A DNA stretch of 64,000 bases, from contig NZ_RCZE01000018.1 of NCBI RefSeq assembly GCF_006438915.1, forward strand, positions 57,026 through 121,025. Direction: 5' to 3'. Source of the DNA: Pseudomonas arsenicoxydans (GTDB lineage Bacteria > Pseudomonadota > Gammaproteobacteria > Pseudomonadales > Pseudomonadaceae). Below, piece by piece: positions 1 to 9,311 of this stretch. The notes under the pieces were generated by a model that saw nothing but the letters and a program-made list of their open reading frames with translations, was not told the DNA's origin and did no database searches. Every line of letters starts with the position of its first letter. Position 1 is the stretch's first letter. The position numbers were made by a program, and so were the translations under genes.

Positions 1-1
1 C

Positions 2-1060
2 GGGCTGGAAATCGCCCTCGACTTTGCGATTCAGTGTTCCCAGGATCACCCATGGCTGCAGCAGCATCCTGGCTGGTTCAACTGGCGGCCGGACGGCACG
101 ATCAAATACGCCGAGAACCCGCCGAAGAAATACCAGGACATCGTCAACGTCGATTTCTATGCGACCGAGGCGATTCCCAGCCTGTGGGTCGAACTGCGCG
201 ACATCGTGGTCGGTTGGGTCGAGGAGGGTGTGAAGATCTTTCGTGTCGACAACCCGCACACCAAGCCGCTGCCGTTCTGGCAATGGCTGATCGCCGATGT
301 GCGCGCGCTGTACCCCGAGGTGATTTTTCTCGCGGAAGCCTTTACCACGCCGGCGATGATGGCGCGGCTGGGCAAGGTCGGCTATTCGCAGAGCTACACC
401 TATTTCACCTGGCGCAACTCCAAGTATGAGTTGGCGACGTATTTCACCGAGTTGAATGAATCGCCGTGGCGTGAATGCTACCGGCCGAACTTCTTCGTCA
501 ACACGCCGGACATCAACCCCTTCTTTCTGCATGAGTCCGGGCGTGCCGGTTTTCTGATTCGCGCGGCGCTGGCGACCATGGGCTCTGGCCTGTGGGGCAT
601 GTACTCGGGTTTCGAGTTGTGTGAGTCGGCGCCGATCCCGGGCAAAGAGGAATACCTCGACTCCGAGAAGTACGAGATTCGTCCGCGGGACTTCAATGCG
701 CCGGGCAACATCATTGCCGAGATCGCCCAGCTCAACCGCATCCGCCGGCAGAACCCTGCGTTGCAAACGCACTTGGGCCTGAAGGTCTACAACGCGTGGA
801 ACGACAACATCCTGTATTTCGGCAAGCGCAGCGCGGACGGCAGCAACTTCATTCTGGTGGCGGTGAGTCTCGATCCGCATAACGTTCAGGAGGCGAGTTT
901 CGAATTGCCGCTGTGGGAAATGGGTTTGCCTGACGACGCCAGCACCCAGGGCGAAGACTTGATGAATGGGCATCGCTGGACCTGGTATGGCAAGTACCAG
1001 TTTATGCGTATCGACCCGGCGTATCAGCCGTTCGGCATTTGGCGAATAACCACCTCTTGA
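2..1060 (+). CDS. glgE: Alpha-1,4-glucan:maltose-1-phosphate maltosyltransferase, C-terminal part
   Basis: This is the 3' end of a gene that starts before the window; the frame is open from base 2 to a TGA at 1058-1060. GlgE moves maltosyl units from maltose-1-phosphate onto the non-reducing end of a growing alpha-1,4-glucan in the cytoplasm. The visible part covers the GH13 catalytic half. RVDNPHTKP carries the nucleophilic Asp of the family and FLAEAFT the acid/base Glu, followed by the C-terminal beta-sandwich. It is co-directional with the treS-maltokinase fusion and glgB, so the three enzymes of the GlgE pathway lie together. A REP-type repeat separates it from treS. Identity is secure; the N-terminal half cannot be judged. 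Confidence 0.95.
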   Translation, partial: GLEIALDFAIQCSQDHPWLQQHPGWFNWRPDGTIKYAENPPKKYQDIVNVDFYATEAIPSLWVELRDIVVGWVEEGVKIFRVDNPHTKPLPFWQWLIADVRALYPEVIFLAEAFTTPAMMARLGKVGYSQSYTYFTWRNSKYELATYFTELNESPWRECYRPNFFVNTPDINPFFLHESGRAGFLIRAALATMGSGLWGMYSGFELCESAPIPGKEEYLDSEKYEIRPRDFNAPGNIIAEIAQLNRIRRQNPALQTHLGLKVYNAWNDNILYFGKRSADGSNFILVAVSLDPHNVQEASFELPLWEMGLPDDASTQGEDLMNGHRWTWYGKYQFMRIDPAYQPFGIWRITTS

Positions 1061-1074
1061 AGACACCGCGAACC

Positions 1075-1238
1075 CTGTGGCGAGGGGGCTTGCCTGTGGC
1101 GAGGGGGCTTGCCCCCGTTGGGCCGCGAAGCGGCCCCTGCTTTCTTGCAGATGCACCCCGCAATTCGGATTCACGACTGCTGCGCAGTCGAACGGGGGCA
1201 AGCCCCCTCGCCACAGGCAAGCCCGCCTCGCCACAGGG
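1075..1238. repeat. Composite REPIN (paired inverted REP elements) between glgE and treS
   Basis: Two copies of TGTGGCGAGGGGGCTTGC (from 1076 and about 1095) face two inverted copies of the complementary motif at about 1192-1238, so each arm is duplicated. Between the arms sit short hairpins (GGGCCGC..GCGGCCC near 1120-1136 and ACTGC..GCAGT near 1175-1187). This is the layout of Pseudomonas REP doublets, which are mobilised in trans by RAYT transposases and can modulate mRNA decay. The duplicated outer arms make it longer than the simple REPINs elsewhere in the window. Confidence 0.85.
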
Positions 1239-1295
1239 CGTCTCATCAAGGTGAGTGGTCAGCCCTCGGCTTCACTGATTTAACAGGAGTTTCAA

Positions 1296-4200
1296 ATGGC
1301 GAAGAAACCCAAGGCAGCCACCTTCATCAAGGACCCGCTCTGGTACAAGGACGCGGTGATCTACCAGGTTCACGTCAAATCATTTTTCGATTCCAACAAC
1401 GACGGGATCGGCGACTTTCCCGGTCTGATCGCCAAACTCGACTACATCGCCGACCTTGGCGTCAACACCATCTGGCTGTTGCCGTTCTACCCCTCGCCCC
1501 GCCGTGACGACGGCTACGACATCGCCGAGTACCGTGGCGTCCACGCCGACTACGGCACGCTGGCCGACGCCAAACGGTTCATCTCCGAAGCCCATGAACG
1601 CGGCTTGCGGGTGATTACCGAGCTGGTCATCAACCACACCTCGGACCAACACGCCTGGTTCCAGCGCGCCCGCAAGGCCAAACCGGGTTCGGCGGCGCGG
1701 GACTTCTATGTCTGGTCCGATGACGACCACAAGTACGACGGCACCCGCATCATTTTTCTCGACACCGAGAAATCCAACTGGACCTGGGATCCGGTGGCCG
1801 GCCAATACTTCTGGCACCGTTTCTATTCCCACCAGCCGGACCTGAACTTCGATAACCCGCAGGTCATGAAAGCCGTGCTCTCGGTGATGCGCTACTGGCT
1901 CGACATGGGCATCGACGGCCTGCGCCTGGACGCCATCCCGTACCTGATCGAGCGGGACGGCACCAACAACGAAAACCTCCCCGAGACCCACGACGTCCTC
2001 AAGCAGATCCGCGCCGAGATCGACGCCAATTACCCCGACCGCATGCTGCTGGCCGAAGCCAATCAATGGCCGGAAGACACCCAGTTGTATTTCGGTGAAA
2101 CCGACGCCCAGGGCTTGAATGGCGATGAATGCCACATGGCCTTTCACTTCCCGTTGATGCCGCGCATGTACATGGCGCTGGCCCAGGAAGATCGCTTCCC
2201 GATCACCGACATCCTGCGCCAGACCCCGGAGATCCCGGCCAACTGTCAGTGGGCGATTTTCCTGCGCAACCACGATGAGCTGACCCTGGAAATGGTCACT
2301 GACAAGGAACGCGATTACCTGTGGAATTACTACGCGGCCGACCGGCGGGCGCGGATCAACCTGGGGATTCGCCGCCGACTGGCGCCCCTGGTGGAGCGTG
2401 ATCGGCGTCGCGTGGAGCTGCTCAACAGTCTGCTGCTGTCGATGCCCGGCACGCCAACCCTGTATTACGGCGATGAAATCGGCATGGGCGACAACATTTA
2501 CCTCGGAGACCGCGATGGTGTGCGCACACCGATGCAGTGGTCGATTGACCGTAACGGCGGGTTCTCCCGCGCCGACCCGGCCAGCCTGGTGTTGCCACCG
2601 ATCATGGACCCGCAATACGGCTACCTGTCGGTCAACGTCGAAACCCAGGCCGGCGATCCGCATTCGCTGCTCAACTGGACCCGACGCATGCTCGCCGTGC
2701 GCAAACAGTCCAAGGCATTCGGGCGCGGTACGCTGAAAATGCTCTCGCCGAGCAACCGGCGGATTCTGGCCTACACCCGGGAATTCACGGGCGAAGATGG
2801 CAAGCACGAAATCATCCTCTGCGTGGCCAACGTTTCGCGCAGTGCCCAGGCGGCGGAACTCGACCTCTCGGCGTACGTCGGCATGGTGCCGGTGGAGATG
2901 CTCGGGGGTAATGCCTTTCCGCCGATTGGCCAGTTGAATTTCCTCCTGACCCTGGCGCCATACGGCTTCTATTGGTTCGGGCTCGCGGCGGAGAACCAGA
3001 TGCCGAGCTGGCACGTGGAGCCGGCGCAAAGCCTGCCGGATTTCACCACGCTGGTGTTGAAGAAACGCATGGAAGAACTGCTCGAAACGCCATCCCGTGG
3101 CACGCTGGAGCAAGGCATCCTGCCGAGCTGGCTACAGAACCGCCGTTGGTTTGCCGGCAAGGACGCGGCCATCGAACAGGTCAACCTGGCTTACGGTGTG
3201 CGCTTCGGCGATCCGTTGCACCCGGTGCTATTGAGCGAAATCGAAGTCACCAGCGCTGGTCAGACTCACCGCTACCAGTTGCCATTCGGCTTTATCCCTG
3301 AAGATCAGGTGGGCGCCGCGCTGCCTCAGCAGTTGGCCTTGTCGCGGGTGCGACGTGGGCGGCAGGTGGGCTTGATTACCGATGCGTTCAGCCTCGAACA
3401 CTTTATCCGGACCGTGTTGCAAGGCATGCAGAACCAAACCGTGCTGTCGTCGAGCGCCGGGGACATTCGTTTCGAACCGACTGCGGAGCTGGCAAAACTG
3501 GGGCTGACGGAAGAGTCGCCGGTGCGGTATCTGTCCGCCGAGCAATCCAACAGTTCGGTGGTGATCGGCAACAGCCTGGTGCTCAAACTGATCCGCAAAC
3601 TCGCCTCGGGCGTGCACCCCGAACTCGAAATGAGCGCCTACCTGACCAATGCCGGGTTCCAGAACATCTCGCCACTGCTGGGCTCGGTGGTGCGCCGCGA
3701 CGAACACGGCGAAGACACCTTGTTGATGATTGCCCAGGGCTATCTGAACAATCAGGGCGATGCCTGGGAATGGACCCAGAACAACCTTGAACGCGCGCTG
3801 CGTGACGAGTTGGCTGACGCGATCTCCGAGCAGGAACAGCACTACAACGCGCTCGGCGAGCTGAGGGATTTTGCCGGTATGCTCGGCCAGCGTCTGGGAG
3901 AAATGCACCAGGCCCTGGCGGCCCCGACCAAAGACAAGGACTTCGCGCCGCAGGTGACTTCACAGAAAGAGGCACAGGCCTCGGCCAAGGACGTGGCGGC
4001 GCAACTGGAACACGCGCTCAAGTTGCTCAAGCAGCATCAAAATCAACTGAACCCGGCGGACCAAACCTTGGTCAGTCGTTTACTGGACGACAAAAAAGCC
4101 ATCCTCAGCCATGTTCAGGAACTGGGCAAGAAAGCCGTCGGTGGCTTGCGCATACGTGTGCATGGCGATTTGCACCTGGGCCAGGTGCTGGTGATCAAAG

Positions 4201-4637
4201 GCGATGCTTACTTGATCGATTTCGAGGGCGAACCGGCACGGCCGCTGCATGAACGGCGGGGCAAGCACAGTCCGTACAAAGACGTCAGCGGTGTGTTGCG
4301 TTCGTTCGATTACGCGGCCGCGATGACGATCAATGTGCACAACGTCGACAACACGGCGCAGGCTCAGGTCGCGCGCCAACGGGTCGCCGAGCGGTACCTG
4401 ATTGAAGCAAAACAGGCATTTGTCGACGCTTATCGGCTGGCGGCAGCTAGTCTTGCTCATGCGTGGCAAGATCCGGAAGGCGAGGACGCCGCGCTGGCGT
4501 TGTTCTGTCTGGAGAAGGCGGCTTATGAAGTGGCGTATGAGGCCGAAAATCGCCCCACTTGGCTGCCGGTGCCACTGCACGGCTTGTATGGATTATTGAG
4601 TGGGCTTAAACCCTTTTCCGATCTTGGTGGAGAGTAG
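1296..4637 (+). CDS. treS: Maltose alpha-D-glucosyltransferase (trehalose synthase) fused to maltokinase
   Basis: This is a bifunctional cytoplasmic enzyme of 1113 residues. Residues about 10-560 are a GH13 trehalose synthase that interconverts trehalose and maltose: GLRLDAIPYL holds the nucleophile and FLRNHDEL is the conserved His-Asp motif. Residues about 590-1113 are a maltokinase (Pep2) that phosphorylates maltose to maltose-1-phosphate, with the kinase loop RVHGDLHLGQ followed by DFEGEP. The product feeds GlgE upstream and GlgB two bases downstream. The start is ATG 1296, with AGGAG seven bases before it. The fusion is common in proteobacteria, whereas actinobacteria usually have separate proteins. 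No frameshift was seen across the junction. Confidence 0.95.
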   Translation: MAKKPKAATFIKDPLWYKDAVIYQVHVKSFFDSNNDGIGDFPGLIAKLDYIADLGVNTIWLLPFYPSPRRDDGYDIAEYRGVHADYGTLADAKRFISEAHERGLRVITELVINHTSDQHAWFQRARKAKPGSAARDFYVWSDDDHKYDGTRIIFLDTEKSNWTWDPVAGQYFWHRFYSHQPDLNFDNPQVMKAVLSVMRYWLDMGIDGLRLDAIPYLIERDGTNNENLPETHDVLKQIRAEIDANYPDRMLLAEANQWPEDTQLYFGETDAQGLNGDECHMAFHFPLMPRMYMALAQEDRFPITDILRQTPEIPANCQWAIFLRNHDELTLEMVTDKERDYLWNYYAADRRARINLGIRRRLAPLVERDRRRVELLNSLLLSMPGTPTLYYGDEIGMGDNIYLGDRDGVRTPMQWSIDRNGGFSRADPASLVLPPIMDPQYGYLSVNVETQAGDPHSLLNWTRRMLAVRKQSKAFGRGTLKMLSPSNRRILAYTREFTGEDGKHEIILCVANVSRSAQAAELDLSAYVGMVPVEMLGGNAFPPIGQLNFLLTLAPYGFYWFGLAAENQMPSWHVEPAQSLPDFTTLVLKKRMEELLETPSRGTLEQGILPSWLQNRRWFAGKDAAIEQVNLAYGVRFGDPLHPVLLSEIEVTSAGQTHRYQLPFGFIPEDQVGAALPQQLALSRVRRGRQVGLITDAFSLEHFIRTVLQGMQNQTVLSSSAGDIRFEPTAELAKLGLTEESPVRYLSAEQSNSSVVIGNSLVLKLIRKLASGVHPELEMSAYLTNAGFQNISPLLGSVVRRDEHGEDTLLMIAQGYLNNQGDAWEWTQNNLERALRDELADAISEQEQHYNALGELRDFAGMLGQRLGEMHQALAAPTKDKDFAPQVTSQKEAQASAKDVAAQLEHALKLLKQHQNQLNPADQTLVSRLLDDKKAILSHVQELGKKAVGGLRIRVHGDLHLGQVLVIKGDAYLIDFEGEPARPLHERRGKHSPYKDVSGVLRSFDYAAAMTINVHNVDNTAQAQVARQRVAERYLIEAKQAFVDAYRLAAASLAHAWQDPEGEDAALALFCLEKAAYEVAYEAENRPTWLPVPLHGLYGLLSGLKPFSDLGGE

Positions 4638-4639
4638 TC

Positions 4640-6871
4640 ATGAGTTTCTCGAACAAGGAACAGGGTCACGCTAAAGAGGCGTTACTGCCCAGATCGCGGG
4701 ATATCGACGCGCTGGTACGCGCCGAACATCACGACCCCTTTGCAATTCTCGGCCCCCATGGCGATGGCCACGGTGGGCAATTCATTCGTGCCTATCTGCC
4801 GGACGCCTTGAGCGTGCAAGTGTTGGCCAGGGACTCCGGGGAAGAACTCGGCAACCTTGAAGCCACCCAGACGCCGGGGCTGTTTGTCGGGCATTTCGAT
4901 CGCGCCCAGGCGTACCTGCTGCGCACCCGTTGGGCTGGCGGCGAGCAAGTCAGCGAAGACCCTTACAGCTTTGGCCCGCTGCTCGGCGAGATGGATTTGT
5001 ACCTGTTCGCTGAAGGCAATCATCGCGACCTGAGCAGTTGCCTAGGCGCACAGTTGAAGACGGTCGACGGCGTCGACGGCGTGCGCTTCGCCGTGTGGGC
5101 GCCCAACGCCAAGCGCGTGTCGGTGGTCGGTGATTTCAACAACTGGGACGGTCGCCGCCATCCCATGCGTCTGCGCCATCCGACCGGAGTCTGGGAGCTG
5201 TTCATCCCGCGCCTGCGTGCGGGCGAGGCGTACAAATACGAAATCCTCGGCAGCCAAGGCATATTGCCGCTCAAGGCTGACCCGATGGCGCTGGCCACTA
5301 CTTTGCCGCCAGACACGGCCTCCAAGGTTGCCTCGCCGCTGAACATCGATTGGCAGGATCAGGCGTGGATGGAGTCGCGTGGCGAACGCCAGCGACCTGC
5401 GGCGCCGCTGTCGATCTACGAACTGCATGCCGGTTCCTGGCAATGTGAGCTGGACGATTTGGGCGAAGTCGCCCGCCAGTACACCTGGCATGAGTTGGGT
5501 GAGCGGCTGATTCCTTACGTGAAAGACTTGGGTTTCACCCATATCGAGCTGATGCCGATCATGGAGCACCCGTTCGGCGGCTCATGGGGTTATCAACTGC
5601 TGTCGCAATTCGCCCCCAGCGCCCGTTACGGTTCTCCGGATGACTTTGCCGCCTTCGTCAACGCCTGCCACCAGGCGGAAATCGGCGTGATTCTCGATTG
5701 GGTGCCGGCGCATTTTCCGACCGATACCCACGGCCTGGCGCAATTCGATGGCACGGCGTTGTATGAATACGGCAACCCGCAGGAAGGTTTTCATCAGGAC
5801 TGGGACACGCTGATCTACAACCTCGGCCGCACCGAAGTTCACGGCTACATGCTGGCCTCGGGGTTTCACTGGCTCAAGCATTTTCACGTCGATGGCCTGC
5901 GCGTCGATGCGGTGGCGTCGATGCTCTATCGCGATTACTCGCGCAAGGCTGGTGAATGGGTGCCGAACCGCCACGGCGGTCGGGAAAACCTCGAAGCCAT
6001 CGACTTCTTGCGACACCTCAACGACGTGGTGGCGCTGGAGGCGCCGGGTGCGCTGGTCATCGCCGAAGAATCCACTGCGTGGCCGGGCGTTAGCCAAAGC
6101 ACGCAACAAGGCGGTCTGGGCTTTGCCTACAAATGGAACATGGGCTGGATGCACGATTCGTTGCATTACATCCAGCAGGACCCGGTGTACCGCGCCCATC
6201 ACCACAACGAACTGAGTTTTGGCCTGGTGTACGCCTGGTCCGAGCGTTTCATCCTGCCGATTTCCCACGATGAAGTGGTTCACGGCAAGCATTCGCTGAT
6301 CGACAAGATGCCCGGCGACCGCTGGCAGAAGTTCGCCAACCTGCGCGCCTACTTGAGCTTCATGTGGACCCACCCGGGCAAGAAACTGTTGTTCATGGGC
6401 TGCGAATTCGGCCAGTGGCGCGAGTGGAACCACGACCAGCAACTCGACTGGTACTTGCTGCAATACCCTGAACACAAAGGCGTGCAGAAACTGGTCGGCG
6501 ACCTCAATCGGTTGTACCGCGAAGAGCCGGCGCTGCATGAGCAGGACGATGCGCCGCAAGGCTTCCAGTGGCTGATTGGCGACGATGCGATCAACAGCGT
6601 CTACGCGTGGTTGCGCTGGAGCAAAGAAGGGCGGCCGGTGCTGGTCGTGGCCAACTTTACGCCGGTGCCGCGTGAGGGCTATCGCGTCGGTGTACCGATT
6701 GCCGGGCGCTGGACCGAGGTGATCAACAGCGATGCGGCGATGTATGCCGGCTCCAATTATGGCAACAGTGGCGGGGCATTTACGGAGGAGGAACCGAGCC
6801 ATGGGCAGGCGCTGTCACTGGTGTTGAATTTGCCGCCGCTGGCGGTGTTGATCTTGCGGCCTGAGGGCTGA
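4640..6871 (+). CDS. glgB: 1,4-alpha-glucan branching enzyme
   Basis: GlgB cuts alpha-1,4 chains and re-attaches them as alpha-1,6 branches. The protein has 743 residues, a normal length. An N-terminal glycogen-branching beta module (about 25-115) and a CBM48 domain (about 130-220, VWAPNAKRVSVVGDFNNWDG) precede the GH13 barrel. The nucleophile lies in GLRVDAVASMLYRDY and the acid/base in VIAEESTAWP. PISHDEVVHGK is the third active-site motif. The ATG follows the treS stop by two bases, with a GGAGAG ribosome-binding site inside the treS tail, so the two are translationally coupled. A REPIN follows the stop codon. Confidence 0.96.
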   Translation: MSFSNKEQGHAKEALLPRSRDIDALVRAEHHDPFAILGPHGDGHGGQFIRAYLPDALSVQVLARDSGEELGNLEATQTPGLFVGHFDRAQAYLLRTRWAGGEQVSEDPYSFGPLLGEMDLYLFAEGNHRDLSSCLGAQLKTVDGVDGVRFAVWAPNAKRVSVVGDFNNWDGRRHPMRLRHPTGVWELFIPRLRAGEAYKYEILGSQGILPLKADPMALATTLPPDTASKVASPLNIDWQDQAWMESRGERQRPAAPLSIYELHAGSWQCELDDLGEVARQYTWHELGERLIPYVKDLGFTHIELMPIMEHPFGGSWGYQLLSQFAPSARYGSPDDFAAFVNACHQAEIGVILDWVPAHFPTDTHGLAQFDGTALYEYGNPQEGFHQDWDTLIYNLGRTEVHGYMLASGFHWLKHFHVDGLRVDAVASMLYRDYSRKAGEWVPNRHGGRENLEAIDFLRHLNDVVALEAPGALVIAEESTAWPGVSQSTQQGGLGFAYKWNMGWMHDSLHYIQQDPVYRAHHHNELSFGLVYAWSERFILPISHDEVVHGKHSLIDKMPGDRWQKFANLRAYLSFMWTHPGKKLLFMGCEFGQWREWNHDQQLDWYLLQYPEHKGVQKLVGDLNRLYREEPALHEQDDAPQGFQWLIGDDAINSVYAWLRWSKEGRPVLVVANFTPVPREGYRVGVPIAGRWTEVINSDAAMYAGSNYGNSGGAFTEEEPSHGQALSLVLNLPPLAVLILRPEG

Positions 6872-6890
6872 TTCAGAACCGAGGTGCTGC

Positions 6891-6975
6891 CTTCACGAGC
6901 AAGCCCGCTCCCACATTTAACCGAGTTCTTCCATGAGAATGCGGTCGAATGTGGGAGCGGGCTTGCTCGCGAAGG
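6891..6975. repeat. REPIN downstream of glgB
   Basis: Two inverted arms of about 27 bases, near 6891-6917 and 6948-6975, share the core GAGCAAGCCCGCTCCCACATT and its complement, with about 30 bases between them. The arms closely match the pair at 24547-24623. The repeat sits between the converging glgB and autotransporter genes, where it may act as a hairpin that protects or terminates transcripts. Confidence 0.85.
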
Positions 6976-7011
6976 GGCCAGGCTAGGCAACACTTCCAGT
7001 GAACTGAACGC

Positions 7012-8088
7012 TCACCACCGCATCCGCACCCCCAGACTCCCGATCAACCCATTCAAATCATTGTCATCCACATCACTGCTGTAATCCGCACTGACGTAAA
7101 AACTCACCGCCGGCGTAACCCTGGCCACCAGCCCCAACCCCACCTCAACCGTCGATGAATTGCGACTGCTGCTGATCTTGTCGACCTGGTCCAGGGTGAC
7201 GGTATTACCGGTGTACACGGTGTGCCACAAGTTGGTCCGCACGTAGGGTTCGACGCCCAGGCCGTTGATGTCGTAACTCCCTTTCAATCGCGCACCGACC
7301 CGTCCGCTCCAGGACGTCAGATCGCTGGATGACGCATTGCCCGAGCCGGCATACGGCGTATCCAGAGTGATGCGTTGATTGATCAACTGCGCCTGGGGTT
7401 CGACTACCCAGTTCTCGCTCAGGCCAATCGGAAACCCGCCTTCTACCGACAATGTCATTGCGCTGCCTTCGGTGGCTTGCCGAGTGCCGTCTAAATTACG
7501 GCTGTAGCCGGTGACACGGCCGCCACTGGCGACCAAATCGACGTGCCAGCCTTGAGGGCCGATCAGACTCCAGTAGGCGCCCAGGCTTTCGCCTTGAAGG
7601 TTGAGGGTGTCATTTTTGGGATTGGCCAGGGCCGGGCTGGTCAGCAGGCCGTTGCTGCTGCCTTGTAACTGGGTAGTGCCGCCGATCAAGCCGATTTGCT
7701 GCGTATGGCCGTTAGCGCTCTGTAGGGTGAGGAACGCCGGCCCTTTGAATTCGCCGTTACTGCCGGGAACCGAATAGGCCTGTGAAAGGTAATCGGTTTG
7801 AGCCTGCCGCGAAGGTTTTCCGTAGATCTGATCCCAGGCTGAAGGTGCCTGGTCTTCAATGGTCAGCTGTGAACTTCGGATATCGGACGCCGCGTTGAAA
7901 TGGCCAGGGTAGGTTGCAGTAAACGCAGGGGTAGGCAAGGTGAGGATCGGAACATCCTGGCGATACCATGGAAGGGGTTCTTCTTGCGGCGGGGCCGCCT
8001 GGATCTCCATGGTCGAACACAGCAGGATAGAGCTCGAAACAGTGCAAAAAGTGACTTTTATCTCTTGTTGGGTGAATGAAGTTCTCAT
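7012..8088 (-). CDS. Autotransporter beta-domain outer-membrane protein, no long passenger
   Basis: The 358-residue protein has an N-terminal hydrophobic stretch (about 11-32) that looks like a signal peptide ending near QAA. A region of about 70 residues follows, then a barrel of amphipathic strands from about residue 100 to the end. The last residues, RMRW, fit the terminal aromatic residue of BAM-dependent barrels. It resembles the autotransporter beta domain (SYSLGA.., VGLGLVARV..) but lacks a passenger of usual size. It could be a secreted short peptide with its porter, or a stand-alone barrel. The start at 8088 has AAGG nine bases before it. It converges on glgB and shows no operon partner. 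Confidence 0.75.
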   Translation of the reverse strand: MRTSFTQQEIKVTFCTVSSSILLCSTMEIQAAPPQEEPLPWYRQDVPILTLPTPAFTATYPGHFNAASDIRSSQLTIEDQAPSAWDQIYGKPSRQAQTDYLSQAYSVPGSNGEFKGPAFLTLQSANGHTQQIGLIGGTTQLQGSSNGLLTSPALANPKNDTLNLQGESLGAYWSLIGPQGWHVDLVASGGRVTGYSRNLDGTRQATEGSAMTLSVEGGFPIGLSENWVVEPQAQLINQRITLDTPYAGSGNASSSDLTSWSGRVGARLKGSYDINGLGVEPYVRTNLWHTVYTGNTVTLDQVDKISSSRNSSTVEVGLGLVARVTPAVSFYVSADYSSDVDDNDLNGLIGSLGVRMRW

Positions 8089-8403
8089 GGGGGTCTACCT
8101 TGCAATCGCATGCGTACTCTCGCTTTGGCGTCTCTCCTACCCCGAATGAGGGGCGGCCGAATGGATTGAGGGCAAGCCGCTGGGCGCCCGGATTGGCGGG
8201 TGTCTGAGGGGTTGCCCCCTGATGGTACTTCGGGGGTAGTAAGGTGTAGCTAAGAAGACCACGGACGGCGCGTCAAGAAAATGGCCGATAAATGGTATGG
8301 GTATTTTAGGTGTTGCAAGTGACTGATTTACGACGCAGATCTAAGCGCTTGTTTGTTCGAGAAAACGTCAAAAAAACCGTAAATCAGAGCTTTTACTCGG
8401 TTG
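8089..8403. other. Intergenic region upstream of the autotransporter gene
   Basis: These 315 bases lie between the start of the autotransporter gene and the stop codon of the next minus-strand gene. They must hold the autotransporter promoter and probably the terminator of the neighbour. I see GC-rich imperfect palindromes near 8190-8240 but no convincing promoter boxes, repeat family or hidden gene. Confidence 0.5.
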
Positions 8404-9192
8404 CTAGAGGTGTACCTCCACCGCCAGCGGCAGGTGATCCGACAGGTGCGTCCAGGGTTTATTGCCGAGGATTCGCGGTTCATGACTGCTGGCATTGCGC
8501 AGGTAAATCCGGTCGAGGCGTAGCAACGGAAAACGCGCTGGGTAGGTTTTGGCGGGTCGTCCGTTATGGCGTTCGAACACTTCGTGCAGGTAGTCACGAC
8601 GGGCGAGGGCGGCGTTGCCCTGCAACTGCCAGTCGTTGAAATCACCGGCGATGATCACCGGGGCATCGTCGGGCAGGGACTCGAGCAGTTGGCAGAGGAG
8701 CTGCAACTGCAACTGACGATGACTTTCCAGCAGGCTCAGGTGTACGCAAATCGCATGCACTTCGGCGTGCCCCGGCACCTCCAGCACGCAATGCAACAAC
8801 CCGCGCCGTTCAGGGCCGGTGATCGATACATCAAGGTTTCGAAATTCGCGGATCGGGTATTTCGACAGCAGGGCATTGCCGTGGTGACCATCGGGGTAGA
8901 CCGCATTGCGCCCATAGGCGAAATCGCTCCACATGCTGTCGGCGAGAAATTCGTATTGCGAGGTCTGCGGCCAGTTGTAATAACGCGAAGAGTGCCGATC
9001 GTGTTCGCCGACCACTTCTTGCAGGAACACAAGATCCGCCGACGTACTGCGCACCGCTTCGCGCAGCTCCGGGAGGATGAAACGCCGGTTGAGGGCGGTG
9101 AAGCCCTTGTGAGTATTGACCGTCAGCACCCGCAGGCGATGAATCGCCCGGGATGGCTTGAGGGTGGCCCGCTGCTCGGGATCGCTGGTCAC
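8404..9192 (-). CDS. Endonuclease/exonuclease/phosphatase family hydrolase
   Basis: This is a cytoplasmic metal-dependent phosphoesterase of the EEP (DNase I-like) fold, about 262 residues. The family motifs appear in order: NTHKG (N-terminal Asn), FLQEV (metal-binding Glu), GDFNDW and SDHLPL (catalytic Asp-His). The substrate is not known; relatives act on DNA, phospholipid heads or inositol phosphates. I prefer the GTG start at 9192 because AGAGGAG lies six bases upstream, while the longer ATG at 9225 has no ribosome-binding site. From memory an EEP gene also follows glgB in P. aeruginosa, often with a cardiolipin synthase, which is absent here. Confidence 0.82.
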   Translation of the reverse strand: MTSDPEQRATLKPSRAIHRLRVLTVNTHKGFTALNRRFILPELREAVRSTSADLVFLQEVVGEHDRHSSRYYNWPQTSQYEFLADSMWSDFAYGRNAVYPDGHHGNALLSKYPIREFRNLDVSITGPERRGLLHCVLEVPGHAEVHAICVHLSLLESHRQLQLQLLCQLLESLPDDAPVIIAGDFNDWQLQGNAALARRDYLHEVFERHNGRPAKTYPARFPLLRLDRIYLRNASSHEPRILGNKPWTHLSDHLPLAVEVHL

Positions 9193-9311
9193 GTAGGCTC
9201 CTCTGAATCGTGGCTGCTTATGCATGCGACTGATGAGGCGGCGGGCAGTTCAGTGGCAATCAGGGAAAGTGTGCTCACCACCGATGTGTGTCGGGTTGAA
9301 AATTTGGGGAT

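Noticed and set aside
1380..3113. 577-residue open frame antisense to treS
   Set aside because: It mirrors the strongly conserved TreS coding strand and has no domain or ribosome-binding support.
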